Position numbers and translations under genes: made by a program | From: Adlercreutzia shanghongiae | Lineage (GTDB): Bacteria; Actinomycetota; Coriobacteriia; Coriobacteriales; Eggerthellaceae | Assembly (NCBI RefSeq): GCF_035830635.1 | Contig: NZ_JAYMFI010000003.1 | Span: 310,001 to 374,000, forward strand | Direction: 5' to 3' | Length of the DNA: 64,000 nt | Notes under the pieces: generated by a model | The model's input: the letters and a program-made list of their open reading frames with translations, nothing else | Told to the model about the DNA's origin: nothing | Databases searched by the model: none | Part shown: one piece after another, positions 16,357 through 24,896 of the stretch | How the letters are laid out: every line of letters starts with the position of its first letter | Numbering within the stretch: position 1 is the stretch's first letter

Positions 16357-17601
16357 CTAGCTCGCCTTCGCCTCTTTCGGACGCTTGATGAAGAACGAGA
16401 CGAGAAGCGCGGCCAAGGCGACGCCGAAAAAGACCCAAAACGCGCTCAGGTAGCTGCCCGAGTCCATTTGCGAGAGGGCCAGGATTTGCGGGCCGATGAT
16501 GGCCGCGGGAATCATCTGGCACGTGGCGATGGCGTAGTTGATGCCGTAGTACTTCGTTCCGAAAAACGTGCTGGCCATGGCCGACATCGAGCACATGTTG
16601 CCGCCGTACATGAAGCCGAGCAGCATGAAGCCCACAACGAGCAGCTCGAAAGCGCCGTTTGTCATGGCGAAGGCGCAGCACAGCATGCCGGCGGCAAAGG
16701 CCACGGCAATCCAGGTGAGGCATGCGTGGTAGCCGAAGCGGTCCCATACGAACCCGTTGACCAGGCGCCCCAGTCCGTTCATAGCCGACACCGACCCCAT
16801 GGCGGCGGTGGCCATCATGAGCGCCTCTGCCTCGGGTAGCCCTGCGGCCCCCAGAAGCTCCATGGCCGCCGGCACCGCTTGGCTGATGAGCGCCAGGCCT
16901 CCGCAGGTCACGAGCATGAGGTAAAGCATGAACGTCCAAAACGAGCTTGTGCGCACCATTTGCGCGCCGTTCATATCCGCGGCGGCCACGGTGGCAGACT
17001 TACGCGCCTTCTCAAGCAGCGGCTTCACGTATTCCGGCGTCGGCAGCTTCAAAATGAACGCACCGGCCACGACGAGCACGACGAATACCGCGCCGAGCAC
17101 GCCGAAGGTCATGCGCCAGCCGAATGCGCCGAGCATCGCGGTAACGATGGAGGAGAGCAACATGGTGCCGCCGCCAAAGCCCATGAGCATGGCGCCCGAG
17201 GCCAGGCCCTGCTTGTCGGGGAACCATTTCAGAGTCGTTGACATGACCACGTCGGTGCCAAGCCCCACGCCGGCCCCAACGAGAATTCCGTAGGTAACGT
17301 AAATGAACGGCAGCGATTCGGTGAACGCCGAGGCGACAAGCCCAAGCCCCAGGCACGCGGCAGTGATGAGCATGACGATGCGTGGCGAGGTGCGCTCTTC
17401 CAGGACGCCTGCCACCAGCATGCCGGCGCAAAACGTGATGATGGAGAGGGTGAATACCACCGAGGTGGCCGAGCGGTCCCAACCGAATTCCTCTTCCAGG
17501 GGGTCGACGAACAGCGACCAGGCGTAAATGAGCCCGAAGAACATGAGCAGCACAAAGGCCACGAAGAAATACAGCAGGCGATGCGGTTTGGCTTGGGACA
17601 T
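16357..17601 (-). CDS. MFS transporter, OFA (oxalate/formate antiporter-like) family
   Basis: The 414-residue product has twelve membrane helices. The start (RLLYFFVAFVLLMFFGLIYAWSLFVDPLEEEFGW) and the GAGVGLGTDVVMSTTLKWFPDKQGLASG loop are typical of OFA carriers, which exchange small organic acids. The substrate cannot be read from sequence; gut Eggerthellaceae carry many such genes, often beside exported reductases. The stop codon lies inside a perfect 14-bp palindrome (16352-16365). A GGGGGAGCC ribosome site precedes the start. The 150 bases between it and the MFS-CBS leader hold no other gene. Confidence 0.87.
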   Translation of the reverse strand: MSQAKPHRLLYFFVAFVLLMFFGLIYAWSLFVDPLEEEFGWDRSATSVVFTLSIITFCAGMLVAGVLEERTSPRIVMLITAACLGLGLVASAFTESLPFIYVTYGILVGAGVGLGTDVVMSTTLKWFPDKQGLASGAMLMGFGGGTMLLSSIVTAMLGAFGWRMTFGVLGAVFVVLVVAGAFILKLPTPEYVKPLLEKARKSATVAAADMNGAQMVRTSSFWTFMLYLMLVTCGGLALISQAVPAAMELLGAAGLPEAEALMMATAAMGSVSAMNGLGRLVNGFVWDRFGYHACLTWIAVAFAAGMLCCAFAMTNGAFELLVVGFMLLGFMYGGNMCSMSAMASTFFGTKYYGINYAIATCQMIPAAIIGPQILALSQMDSGSYLSAFWVFFGVALAALLVSFFIKRPKEAKAS

Positions 17602-17758
17602 GGCTCCCCCTTCGGTGCGCGCGGCGCTTCGTATTGCCAGCCGAGTTCAGTGTAGCGAGCGTGCAGAAAAGGGCAAGCGGAAAAGGAAAGGGCGACCCGA
17701 AGGGCCGCCCTGCAAGTTCGAGTGGGCTATAGGTTTTGCGAGCCCGCCGTGCGAGGAG

Positions 17759-17923
17759 CTAGTCCTCGTAGAGCGAGAAGTTGCTCTTGTCCACGCCGCA
17801 CACGGGGCAAACCCAATCCTCGGGGATGTCTTCGAAGGCGGTGCCGGGCTCGATGCCGCCGTCCGGGTCGCCCACTGCGGGGTCGTAGATGTAGCCGCAA
17901 ACGTCGCAGATGTACTTGTCCAT
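17759..17923 (-). CDS. rubredoxin
   Basis: This 54-residue protein is complete and canonical: two metal-binding knuckles CxxCG at Cys6/Cys9 and Cys39/Cys42, the aromatic core YICDVCGYIYDP, and the DWVCPVCGVDKSNF end. It binds one iron and carries single electrons in the cytosol, typically to peroxide- or superoxide-reducing enzymes in anaerobes. GGAGGG lies 4 to 5 bases before the ATG at 17923. The longer frame up to 18469 is not real. No partner reductase is adjacent. Confidence 0.93.
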   Translation of the reverse strand: MDKYICDVCGYIYDPAVGDPDGGIEPGTAFEDIPEDWVCPVCGVDKSNFSLYED

Positions 17924-18233
17924 GATGCCCTCCCGGGTGTCGTGCCGAGGCTGCTGCGCAATGCGTGGCTCCGGCGGTTTCGATGCAGTGCCCATGATGC
18001 CACGACCGCGCGATACCCTGCGCTGCCTTCGGCATTCGAAAGCAGACTGTGAAGTTGGGCTACGACGAAGACGTCCTGAGTGATACCTGGTGAATAGCGG
18101 AAAACCGTCGTGCAACGCGGCGTCAACATAGCGGGGAGGAGAGCGATTGGTGACCTTAAAGCGTTCATTATGAAAAGCGGCCTCGGGACAGGGTTCGCTC
18201 GGTCGACCAAGGCTCCTATTCGCGCCGAACGAG
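17924..18233. other. 310-base intergenic region
   Basis: This gap separates the divergent rubredoxin and APC permease genes. Apart from the rubredoxin ribosome site I see no convincing promoter pair, palindrome or reading frame. Confidence 0.5.
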
Positions 18234-19736
18234 GTGATCGCCATGAGAGGAAACGCAACGACAGCAAAAACAGCGCCAACGGCATCGACGGTAGGTTCGA
18301 CGCCGGTGCCGTTAGCGACGCCGAAAAACGCCGGTGCGACGGGAACGCCCGCGAAGGCAGGCGCCGGGACCGTGGCCGCTGCGCCGAGCCAGGCGGGCGG
18401 CGACACGTTCAAGCGCACCTTCACGGTGAAGGACATGGTGGTCTGGGGCCTCATCTGCATGGTGCCCATCTCGCCGATGGCAATCTATGGCGGCGTGTTC
18501 GCCGACTCGAACGGCATGCCGACGCTGGCGTTCCTCGTCGGGTTCGTGGCGGTGCTGTTCTCCGTGTTCTCTTTCGCCATTATGATTCGGCATTTTCCCT
18601 CGTCGGGTTCTATTTTCACCTATGTAAGCCACGTGATGGGCAAGTTCATGGGCTTCATTGCCGGCTGGCTCATGCTGCTGCAGTATTTGGTGGCGCCGGC
18701 GCTCGTGTATCTCATTGCGGCCATCGCCATTCACTCCATTGTGCCCGAGCTGCCCGTGCTCGCGCTGTGCTTCGCCTTCCTTATCGTGGTGAGCGTCGTG
18801 TCGCTCATTGGCATGAAGACGGCCGTGGCGGTCAATCGCATTGCCCTGGTGGCGCAGCTGATTATCCTGGCGCTGTTCGTCGGCTTCGGCGTGGCCTACG
18901 TGATTGGGCACCCGGAGACGAGCAGCTTCTCGGCGACGAACTTCTACAACCCCAAGGCGTTCGATGTTAGCAGCACCATGTCGTCGGTGTCGCTGGCAGC
19001 CATGTCCTTTGTGGGATTCGGCGCCATTGCCACGCTGACGCAGGAGGCGAAGGACCCCACGAGGGGCCCTGGGCGCGCCATGATGATTATGGTGTTCGTG
19101 CTGGCCGCGCTGTATGCGCTGCAGTGCTTTGTCGCCACGTGCGTCGACCCGACGGGCGCCGCTTTCGCTGACAACACCGATAATGCCTTCTACGTGATTG
19201 CCCGCCTGGTAGCCGGTCCATGGCTGTCCATCCTGTGCGCGGTGGGCGTGGCGTTGGCTCAGGGTTTGTTCACGGCTATCGCCCAGCAGGCGTCCATCGC
19301 CTTCGTTATGTTCACCATGGCCCGGGGTGGCACGCTTCCAAAGTTCATGGGGAAGATGAGCAAGCGCACGAATTCCCCGATTAACGCCATCCTGTTTATC
19401 AGCGTGTTGTCGGCGGTGCTGATTTTGGTGTTCCATTTCGCGGGCATCAACATGAACACCATCGCGAAGATCAACACCTTCGGCGCACTGGCCACCTACG
19501 TGCTGTTGAACGTGAGCGTCATCGTGCTGTGTTGGTTCCAGCTGAAGCAGCGCAAGGGTGTGCGGGCGGTGGTTCGCCACCTGATTTTCCCGGCGCTCGG
19601 TGCGGTCATTTGCTTCGCCATCATGCTGTCGGTGAAGGATGTGGCCCTCGTGGTTGGCTGCGCGTGGATTCTCGTAGGCGTCGTCTACTACTGCGTGCTG
19701 AAGTACGCATTGCGCCGCGACATTCAGTTGGGGTAG
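18234..19736 (+). CDS. APC-family amino acid permease
   Basis: The 500-residue product has about twelve membrane helices in the amino acid/polyamine/organocation order, with the first unwound helix in VVWGLICMVPISPMAIYGGVF and the conserved SLAAMSFVGFGAIATLTQEAKDPTRGPGRAM segment in helix 6 and its following loop. A 60-residue Ala/Thr/Pro-rich N-terminal extension is unusual; translation could begin later, for example at 18435 (MVVWGL), but the extension keeps the coding frame and the ATG at 18234 follows a GAGGTGATC site. The substrate is unknown. Its 3' end overlaps the convergent MerR gene by 13 bases. Confidence 0.82.
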   Translation: MIAMRGNATTAKTAPTASTVGSTPVPLATPKNAGATGTPAKAGAGTVAAAPSQAGGDTFKRTFTVKDMVVWGLICMVPISPMAIYGGVFADSNGMPTLAFLVGFVAVLFSVFSFAIMIRHFPSSGSIFTYVSHVMGKFMGFIAGWLMLLQYLVAPALVYLIAAIAIHSIVPELPVLALCFAFLIVVSVVSLIGMKTAVAVNRIALVAQLIILALFVGFGVAYVIGHPETSSFSATNFYNPKAFDVSSTMSSVSLAAMSFVGFGAIATLTQEAKDPTRGPGRAMMIMVFVLAALYALQCFVATCVDPTGAAFADNTDNAFYVIARLVAGPWLSILCAVGVALAQGLFTAIAQQASIAFVMFTMARGGTLPKFMGKMSKRTNSPINAILFISVLSAVLILVFHFAGINMNTIAKINTFGALATYVLLNVSVIVLCWFQLKQRKGVRAVVRHLIFPALGAVICFAIMLSVKDVALVVGCAWILVGVVYYCVLKYALRRDIQLG

Positions 19737-20584
19737 CGTTTGCGGGAGGTGCATCTGACTGGTCGAGCGACTGCGCCCTCAGCTTCAACCGCATTCTCAG
19801 CTACGCCGTGCTCTCTGCTGCACCACGCTTTCAGCGCATCTCGCAGAAAGCGCGTTGCGCCTTCGCCAGCGCGCTCGTCGTAGTAGGCCGTGAAGCGCGG
19901 GTCGGCAACATAGGCCTCCGCAAGGGCCGCATGGGCCTCGCGAGAATACGTTCCCTCGCCCCAGTGCAGCTGCAGCCAGCGCGCGTGCATGGCGCAGAGT
20001 TCCTGGGCGGCGTTCCCTTCCGGATCGCCTTCGGCCATGGCGTTCTCCAGGGCGTCGATAATCGCTCCCTCGAGCGCCTCCTTGTCGACCCATTCTTCTT
20101 CGGTCAGCGAGGCGACGCGGGCGTTGGCCGCGTCTACGGCCGCATCGCCGTAGGTCGCGCGCGCTTCGGCCCCGAAGCGCTTCTCGTTTTCGGAGATGTG
20201 AGCCGCTTTCATTCCTTCGAACCGTTCCTTATCGGTCATCGTGCATCTTCCTTCCAGTGAGGCGATGGTCTTCTCCACCGTCTCTACGAGTTTGTCGAGT
20301 TCCTGTTGCTGTGCGCGCAGCGTGGCAAGGTGGCGTTCAAGGGCGGCGCGGTAGTCGAAGGCGTTCTTCTCAAGCGCGCTGCGAATGTCCGCCAGCGTAA
20401 GGCCGCACGAGCGAAGCAGGAGAATCTGCTGGAGGCGCACGACATCGTCGTGACCGTAGAGCCGATAACCGTTGGTCGCGCGCTCGGGCTGCAGCAGCCC
20501 CGTATCTTCGAAATGATGAAGTGCGCGGACAGTCACCCCGGCTAAACGGGCAAGCTCGCCGACGGTATAGGTGCGGCTTTTCAA
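19724..20584 (-). CDS. MerR-family regulator, TipA-like
   Basis: I prefer the TTG at 20584: AGAGAGGA lies 8 bases before it, and the 37 residues upstream in the open frame look non-coding. The 286-residue product starts with a MerR winged helix (YTVGELARLAGVTVRALHHF), followed by a dimerisation coiled coil (about residues 75-110) and a TipAS-like helical domain (MTDKERFEGMKAAHISENEK... to RFTAYYDERAGEGATRFL) that in relatives traps thiopeptide antibiotics. It should activate or repress its own promoter at 20681-20711, where a palindrome sits in a 19-bp spacer. Confidence 0.83.
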   Translation of the reverse strand: MKSRTYTVGELARLAGVTVRALHHFEDTGLLQPERATNGYRLYGHDDVVRLQQILLLRSCGLTLADIRSALEKNAFDYRAALERHLATLRAQQQELDKLVETVEKTIASLEGRCTMTDKERFEGMKAAHISENEKRFGAEARATYGDAAVDAANARVASLTEEEWVDKEALEGAIIDALENAMAEGDPEGNAAQELCAMHARWLQLHWGEGTYSREAHAALAEAYVADPRFTAYYDERAGEGATRFLRDALKAWCSREHGVAENAVEAEGAVARPVRCTSRKRYPN

Positions 20585-20680
20585 AGATGTGGTCCTCTCT
20601 GTCTTTCGAATTGCTCCGAAGTTCGTCTTCGCGTGCGTCCGAGCGTGGGCGCATCCGGCCGTTCGCTCTTGCCGCAAAGC

Positions 20681-20711
20681 AGTGTAAAGCCTCACGAAGC
20701 GTGAGGGTCAA
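20681..20711 (-). promoter_or_regulatory. MerR-type promoter with 19-bp spacer and palindromic operator
   Basis: On the reverse strand TTGACC (20711-20706) and TACACT (20686-20681) are separated by 19 bases, the long spacer that marks MerR-activated promoters. The spacer contains a perfect palindrome, cctcacg/cgtgagg (20690-20696 and 20700-20706), around three bases. The promoter reads into the TipA-like gene itself, so autoregulation is likely. Confidence 0.78.
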
Positions 20712-20771
20712 GAGGCTGTGTTTCCGTGCGAGCCTATAATAGTCGCGAGAGCAACGGAAAGGGGAGCAAGC

Positions 20772-20793
20772 GCCGCTATCGACGAATAGCGGC
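20772..20793. terminator. hairpin upstream of the aldolase gene end
   Basis: gccgctat (20772-20779) and its inverse (20786-20793) form an 8-bp stem with a six-base loop, 67 bases beyond the aldolase stop. It could terminate the reverse-strand aldolase operon, although the T-run is weak. Confidence 0.4.
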
Positions 20794-20859
20794 ATAATTG
20801 GGCGCAGGCCCGCGCGAGGAGATGCGGGGCCTTTCAAGAAGGCGTTGTCGGTGGGGTTG

Positions 20860-21897
20860 CTAGCTGATTGCCTCTAGGGCGGTTTTGAGAGCGGCGATGT
20901 CCTCGGGGGTGGTTGACCAGCTGGTGACGAAGCGGATGACGGTGCGGGTATCGTCGAAGCGCTCCCAGAAGCTGAAGCGAACATGCTCGGAAAGGGCGGC
21001 CATCTGGGCATTTTCCATCACAATATACTGCTGGTTGGTGGGAGAGTCGCGCCAGAACGTGCAGCCGGCAGCAGCCAACACGCTCTTGAGGTCTTCGGCG
21101 CGCTCAAGGGCATTGCGGGCGATTGATTCGTACCGTTCGTCGGTGAACAGCGTATCGAACTGGATGCCGAGCAGGCGGCCTTTGGCCATAAGGGCGCCGT
21201 GCTGCTTCACATGGGTGAGGAAGTGCTTCGGCATGTTCCCGCGTGGGAACACCACGGCCTCGCCGCACAGGGCGCCGCATTTCGTGCCGCCGATGTAGAA
21301 GACATCGGCCAGGCGCGCGATATCGGGTAGCGTAACATCGGCAGCGGGGGCGGCTAGCCCGTAGCCAAGGCGAGCGCCATCCAGGTAAAGCGGCATGTCG
21401 AAGCGGTGGCAGACGGCAGACAGCGCCTCCAGCTCGGCAAGCGAGTACAACGTACCCAGCTCCGTCGGATGGGCGATGAACGCCGTCCCGGGAAACACCA
21501 TGTGATCGTGAGTGTCGTCGGCGTAGAAGGTTTCCAGGCAGGCTTCCAGCTCGGCGGCATCCAGTTTGCCATCGTGCTCGGGCAAGGTGATTACCTTGTG
21601 CCCTGTGGCTTCGATGGCGCCCGCTTCGTGCACGGCAATGTGCCCGGTCTCAGCGGCAACCACGCCCTCGTGCCCAGCGAGCAGCGCCGAAAGCACCACC
21701 GCGTTGGTCTGCGTTCCGCCCGCGAGGAAGAATACGTCAGCCTCGGGAGCCTCGCAGGCTTCGCGAATGCGTTCGGCGGCGCTGGCGCAGAAGCGGTCGG
21801 TGCCGTAGCCCGGCGCGGGCTCGAGGTTCGTCGCGGCCAGCGCCTCCAAAATGAGCGGATGGGCGCCCGTCGAGTAATCGTTTTCGAAGGAAACCAT
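20860..21897 (-). CDS. ltaE: low-specificity L-threonine aldolase
   Basis: The 345-residue product is a fold-type I pyridoxal-phosphate enzyme: substrate-side FENDYSTGAHP at the N-terminus, the AGGTQTN phosphate-binding turn near residue 60, YLDGARLGYG with the cofactor Asp173, and the Schiff-base lysine in YIGGTKCGA (Lys206). It should split L-threonine or allo-threonine to glycine and acetaldehyde. The longer frame to 22299 overlaps the ArsC/Spx gene and is not real. It follows that gene by 65 bases on the same strand and may share its transcript. Confidence 0.88.
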   Translation of the reverse strand: MVSFENDYSTGAHPLILEALAATNLEPAPGYGTDRFCASAAERIREACEAPEADVFFLAGGTQTNAVVLSALLAGHEGVVAAETGHIAVHEAGAIEATGHKVITLPEHDGKLDAAELEACLETFYADDTHDHMVFPGTAFIAHPTELGTLYSLAELEALSAVCHRFDMPLYLDGARLGYGLAAPAADVTLPDIARLADVFYIGGTKCGALCGEAVVFPRGNMPKHFLTHVKQHGALMAKGRLLGIQFDTLFTDERYESIARNALERAEDLKSVLAAAGCTFWRDSPTNQQYIVMENAQMAALSEHVRFSFWERFDDTRTVIRFVTSWSTTPEDIAALKTALEAIS

Positions 21898-21962
21898 GAA
21901 AGCCTGCCTTGTCGGTACGAGGGTTCTAGGAAAGCAAGTAAGGTGTAACGCAAAGCGTGCGG

Positions 21963-22331
21963 CTACTCTGCTACGCCAAGGGCTTCGGCCCAGATGGGGG
22001 CGCGAAAGCCAGGGATGACAGTCGTGGCGGTGACGAGCAGGGGGCGCTTCACCAGCATGCCGTTGGTGGCGAGCAGGGCGTGCTGCTCGTCGTCGGACAT
22101 TTCGGGTAAGCGCTTCGACAGCTCCATCTCGCGGTAGAGCATGCCGCTCGTGTTGAAGAAGCGCCTCAGGGGCAGCCCGCTGCGCTTGTGCCAGGTGCGC
22201 AGCTCGTTGGCTGTGGGGTTGTCGGTCACGATGTCGCGGTCGTCGTAGGCAATGCCGTGCTCGTCCAGCCACGCTTTCGCCTTCTGGCACGTCGAGCACT
22301 TCGGGTGTTCCACAAACAGCACGTCAGCCAC
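21963..22331 (-). CDS. ArsC/Spx-family thioredoxin-fold protein
   Basis: I choose the GTG at 22331 because AAGGAGG lies five bases upstream; an ATG at 22358 is in frame but lacks a site. The 122-residue product has the ArsC/Spx fold with a redox pair CSTC (Cys12, Cys15) in FVEHPKCSTCQKAKAWL, then the family's RDIVTDNPTANEL and the C-terminal LVKRPLLV segment. Spx-type members bind RNA polymerase; ArsC-type members reduce arsenate. The CxxC pair and small size favour a Spx/MgsR-like or YffB-like protein. The job here is unclear. Confidence 0.83.
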   Translation of the reverse strand: MADVLFVEHPKCSTCQKAKAWLDEHGIAYDDRDIVTDNPTANELRTWHKRSGLPLRRFFNTSGMLYREMELSKRLPEMSDDEQHALLATNGMLVKRPLLVTATTVIPGFRAPIWAEALGVAE

Positions 22332-22654
22332 AGATGCCTCCTTGATCGTTTCTGCCATGGTAGCAGAAGCGGGGCCGGCGGGAAGAACCGGAAGGACCCG
22401 CCGACCACGGTGGGCTTGCGATGGCACGCGGCGTCGGCCTCGTCCGGCGCCGCTTCGAAAAGCAATGCGAACAGGCTTGCCGAGTCGGAATTGCGCATCG
22501 AGGCGTGAGCGTTTGGCGGCGAGAACGAGCGGACAGGCTAGCATTGTAGGGGCTGAGCCGAGGCTGCGGACCGATGCAGGTTTGCGCGCAATGCAAAAGC
22601 GGCGCGAGCTTGTTTGCCCGTGCCGCTTGTCTACTTGTTTAGAGGGGTGTGTCG
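22332..22654. other. 323-base intergenic region with a weak terminator
   Basis: The gap holds the ArsC/Spx ribosome site and, at 22597-22628, a hairpin (aagcggc with gccgctt) that on the reverse strand is followed by TTTT. It probably ends the short diiron-protein gene at 22655. No reading frame there looks coding. Confidence 0.5.
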
Positions 22655-22948
22655 CTACTTGCCCAGCATGGCGCGCACTTCGTCGCGACCTTCGTCGTGG
22701 AGGCCCTTCTCGTCGGGCGCCAGGCGCTCGAGCAGCTCGAGCAGCTCGCCCATGTGCTCGCGCTCTTCGTCGCGGATGTCGGCCAGCACCTTCTTGGCGT
22801 CCTCGTTGTCGGTCGCCTGAACGTGGGCGTCGTACTCGTGGATGGCCTCGAGCTCGCCGATGATATCCTGGCGGATAGCGTTGATGAGCTCCTGGTCGGT
22901 CAGCTTGCGGGGTACTTCCATAACAAACGGATCGGAAATAGTGGCCAT
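22655..22948 (-). CDS. short ferritin-like (two-helix diiron) protein
   Basis: AAGGAG precedes the ATG at 22948. The 97-residue product has two amphipathic helices with ferritin-type ligand spacing: GELEAIHEYDAHVQA and, about 30 residues later, IRDEEREHMGELLELL (Glu plus ExxH in the second helix). One chain supplies only half of the four-helix diiron bundle, so it must pair as a dimer, as short rubrerythrin-like or encapsulin-cargo ferritins do. I see no encapsulin gene nearby. A role in iron or peroxide handling is inferred. Confidence 0.72.
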   Translation of the reverse strand: MATISDPFVMEVPRKLTDQELINAIRQDIIGELEAIHEYDAHVQATDNEDAKKVLADIRDEEREHMGELLELLERLAPDEKGLHDEGRDEVRAMLGK

Positions 22949-23553
22949 GACGGCTCCTTTCTCGCAGGGGTAGAGAAGGCGCCGCACCGCCTTGGCCGTG
23001 TCTGCGCCCGACAACTATCCTAGGCCCTCGGACGCGTCGCGGCTCGCCCGCTGCCTCCGTTGCCACCGACCTGTGGCCGCCGCGAAAAGAAACGTAAGAA
23101 TCGCGGCGGGTTTCGCTGGCGAGCAGTCCAAATCGGCGTTATTTGGCATCGAGTCGAGAAATTCGGGCAAAAACCGGCGATATGGACACGGCCGCTCGCA
23201 GTTCTGAAAATCCGCGAGGCTTTGACCCGGTGTTTCTTCGGCGGAACATTCCGAAAACTGCCCAAGACCAGCTTCGCAGTGTCCATATCGCCGTTATTTG
23301 GCCGATTTGCCGAAAGCTCGAGAAGCGTCGACGTCGAGCGGCCGCTGGTGTTGGCGTTGGCGTTGGTGCTGGCGCGCAAACGGAGGGCTGGAGTGCTCCG
23401 CAGGCTGATAGCTGGTTTGCGGAAGCAGCCGCTTTGCCGCCGGAATCCGTCGCAGGCGTTACAATTGGGGTGTCGCTTATATGAGAAGGCGGAGAAGTCC
23501 CTTCGGAGTGAGCGACTGTTTGCACCTTGGGCGATGCTAGACAAGGGAGGGGC
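22949..23553. other. 605-base non-coding region holding a repeat cluster
   Basis: No frame here has convincing coding character; the long open frames on both strands are in GC-rich DNA without ribosome sites. The middle holds the repeat cluster described at 23126-23330. The last 30 bases hold the GGGAGGGG ribosome site of the ogt gene. Confidence 0.55.
23126..23330. repeat. cluster of three related repeats in direct and inverted order
   Basis: A 22-base unit starting gtccatatcgccgttatttg occurs at 23281-23302 and, with 20 of 22 matches, at 23126-23147 in the same direction. A third copy is inverted at 23189-23175: 15 bases (cggcgatatggacac) pair perfectly with 23279-23293. Homology continues outward from the inverted pair (tcgag...ttcg...gcaaa on both sides). 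The arrangement resembles the end structure of a miniature transposable or palindromic repeat element. Confidence 0.7.
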
Positions 23554-24087
23554 ATGTATTACTACAGTGAATATGAGTCGCCGGTGGGCGTGCTCACGGT
23601 TGCGAGCGACGGGGCGGCGGTTTGCGGCCTTTGGCTCGAGGGGCAGAAGTACCACGGGGCCACAGTGCCCGAAGCTTTGGTGCGCGATGATTCAGCGGCG
23701 GGCTTTAGCGAGCTTCGCGCGTGGCTTGACGGCTACTTTGCGGGAAATCGACCCGCGATAGAAGACGTGCCCCTCGCTCCTAGAGGAAGCGACTTTCAGC
23801 AGGCGGTGTGGCGAAAGCTCATCGATATTCCCTATGGTGAGCTGGCAACCTATGGCTCAATCGCACAGGCGCTCAAGGAGGAGCGCGGCAAGGCGTCGGC
23901 CCTTGCGGTGGGAGGAGCCGTGGGGCACAATCCCCTTTCGATTATCATTCCGTGCCACCGCGTGGTTGGCGCCGACGGCAGCCTTACGGGCTACGCGGGC
24001 GGCTTGGCGCGCAAGATGTGGCTGTTCGAGCACGAAGGGGTTGATGCGGGCGGTCTTTACCTTCCCAGGCGCGGAACGGCGCTTTGA
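23554..24087 (+). CDS. ogt: methylated-DNA-protein-cysteine S-methyltransferase
   Basis: The 177-residue product has the complete Ogt/Ada-C domain: the FQQAVWRKLIDIPYGELATYGSIA DNA-binding helices and the active-site loop IIIPCHRVV with Cys134. It removes alkyl groups from O6-alkylguanine by transfer to that cysteine in a single-turnover reaction. GGGAGGGG lies just before the ATG at 23554; the frame open from 23527 is only an extension. It is a lone gene between a repeat-rich gap and a hairpin at 24249-24288. Confidence 0.93.
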   Translation: MYYYSEYESPVGVLTVASDGAAVCGLWLEGQKYHGATVPEALVRDDSAAGFSELRAWLDGYFAGNRPAIEDVPLAPRGSDFQQAVWRKLIDIPYGELATYGSIAQALKEERGKASALAVGGAVGHNPLSIIIPCHRVVGADGSLTGYAGGLARKMWLFEHEGVDAGGLYLPRRGTAL

Positions 24088-24248
24088 GGCATCGTTGCCG
24101 AACCCTTTTCGGCCTGCGAGTGCAGAAAGCGCTCGACGATTAGATGGGGGCGTTGCCGTTCCCGTATCATGGCGCGGCGCAGACTGCGGAGCTGAGGGTG
24201 ATACCGGGCATATTCGCGGCGGCTTGCCTCTTTTGTCGTTGATGCTGG

Positions 24249-24288
24249 GCGCCCATCCTATTGCGCAGGCGAATTGCGGGATGGGCGC
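24249..24288. terminator. hairpin at the end of the TIGR03987 gene
   Basis: A perfect 10-bp stem (gcgcccatcc at 24249-24258 with 24279-24288) encloses 20 bases, 12 bases beyond the stop of the reverse-strand gene at 24301. It lies between converging genes. Confidence 0.5.
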
Positions 24289-24300
24289 TCGCATTGCCAA

Positions 24301-24822
24301 CTAGCGAGATGCTGCGGGACCGTGGCCGCGGCCCGACGGGCGGGGTTTGTCGTCGTTACGATCGCGGGCGAACAGGTAGGCGGCCAAAAGGCCCACCACC
24401 ACGATGGCCGTGCCGATGGCGCAGACGGCCTTCAGGTGAATGGCTGGAATGCCCACGAGCATGCCGATGATGTAGGGCACGAGCCACAGCAGCCACACCA
24501 CGGTGCTGAAAGTGTGGAAGCGGCGACGCGCCTGCTGGCTGCCGCGCAGATAGGTGACGGTGGCCCACAACGCGTGCACGATCATGAGCACGATGGCAAG
24601 CGTGCCGGTGAGGCCGTGGATGCCGAAGCCGGTGGCGTTCGACTGGCTGGCGATGTTGCTCATGATAAGGGTGCCCGTGGTGTCGCAGGCAAGACCCGCC
24701 CAGAACAGCAGGACGTACTTAAGGTTAAGCGATCCGTGGCGACGCTCGCCGAACACGCCCCACGTGTAGAAGAGGAGCGCCAGCGAAATGGCCACGGTGG
24801 ATACGATGAGTTCGACGGACAT
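24301..24822 (-). CDS. TIGR03987-type membrane protein
   Basis: The 173-residue product has four to five membrane helices (about residues 4-22, 36-55, 67-90, 105-125 and 130-150) with the conserved WAGLACDTTGT segment in the second helix and HGLTGTLAIVLMIVHALWA in the third. These features recall the TIGR03987/HsmA-like family of small membrane proteins with unknown function. It is transcribed away from a TetR regulator, and the TetR palindromes at 24867-24896 lie 45 bases before its start, so it is probably the regulated gene. The tail is basic. Confidence 0.72.
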   Translation of the reverse strand: MSVELIVSTVAISLALLFYTWGVFGERRHGSLNLKYVLLFWAGLACDTTGTLIMSNIASQSNATGFGIHGLTGTLAIVLMIVHALWATVTYLRGSQQARRRFHTFSTVVWLLWLVPYIIGMLVGIPAIHLKAVCAIGTAIVVVGLLAAYLFARDRNDDKPRPSGRGHGPAASR

Positions 24823-24866
24823 GAGGTTCCTTTCTCAGATAAGGCGCGTACGCCGGCTTGCTAAAG

Positions 24867-24896
24867 TGAACAGTGTTCATTAATGAACGATGTTCA
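24867..24896. promoter_or_regulatory. twin palindromic operators of the TetR regulator
   Basis: TGAACAGTGTTCA (24867-24879) is a perfect palindrome and TGAACGATGTTCA (24884-24896) nearly so; their centres are 17 bp apart. A weaker third copy (tgagcattgttca, 24984-24996) lies 26 bases before the TetR start. Such sites between divergent genes are the normal target of a TetR repressor, here that of 25022-25654. Confidence 0.78.

Noticed and set aside
13864..16839. 991-codon open frame on the forward strand
   Set aside because: It runs antisense to the MFS-CBS gene and part of the OFA gene, has a His/Arg/Gly-rich translation with no family likeness and no ribosome site; it is a shadow of GC-rich codon bias.
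21898..22299. N-terminal extension of the threonine aldolase frame
   Set aside because: It overlaps the well-supported ArsC/Spx gene in another frame, and aldolases start at the FENDYSTGAHP segment.
23060..23761. Open frames in the repeat-rich gap before ogt
   Set aside because: They lack ribosome sites and family likeness, and repeats in direct and inverted order explain the open frames on both strands.
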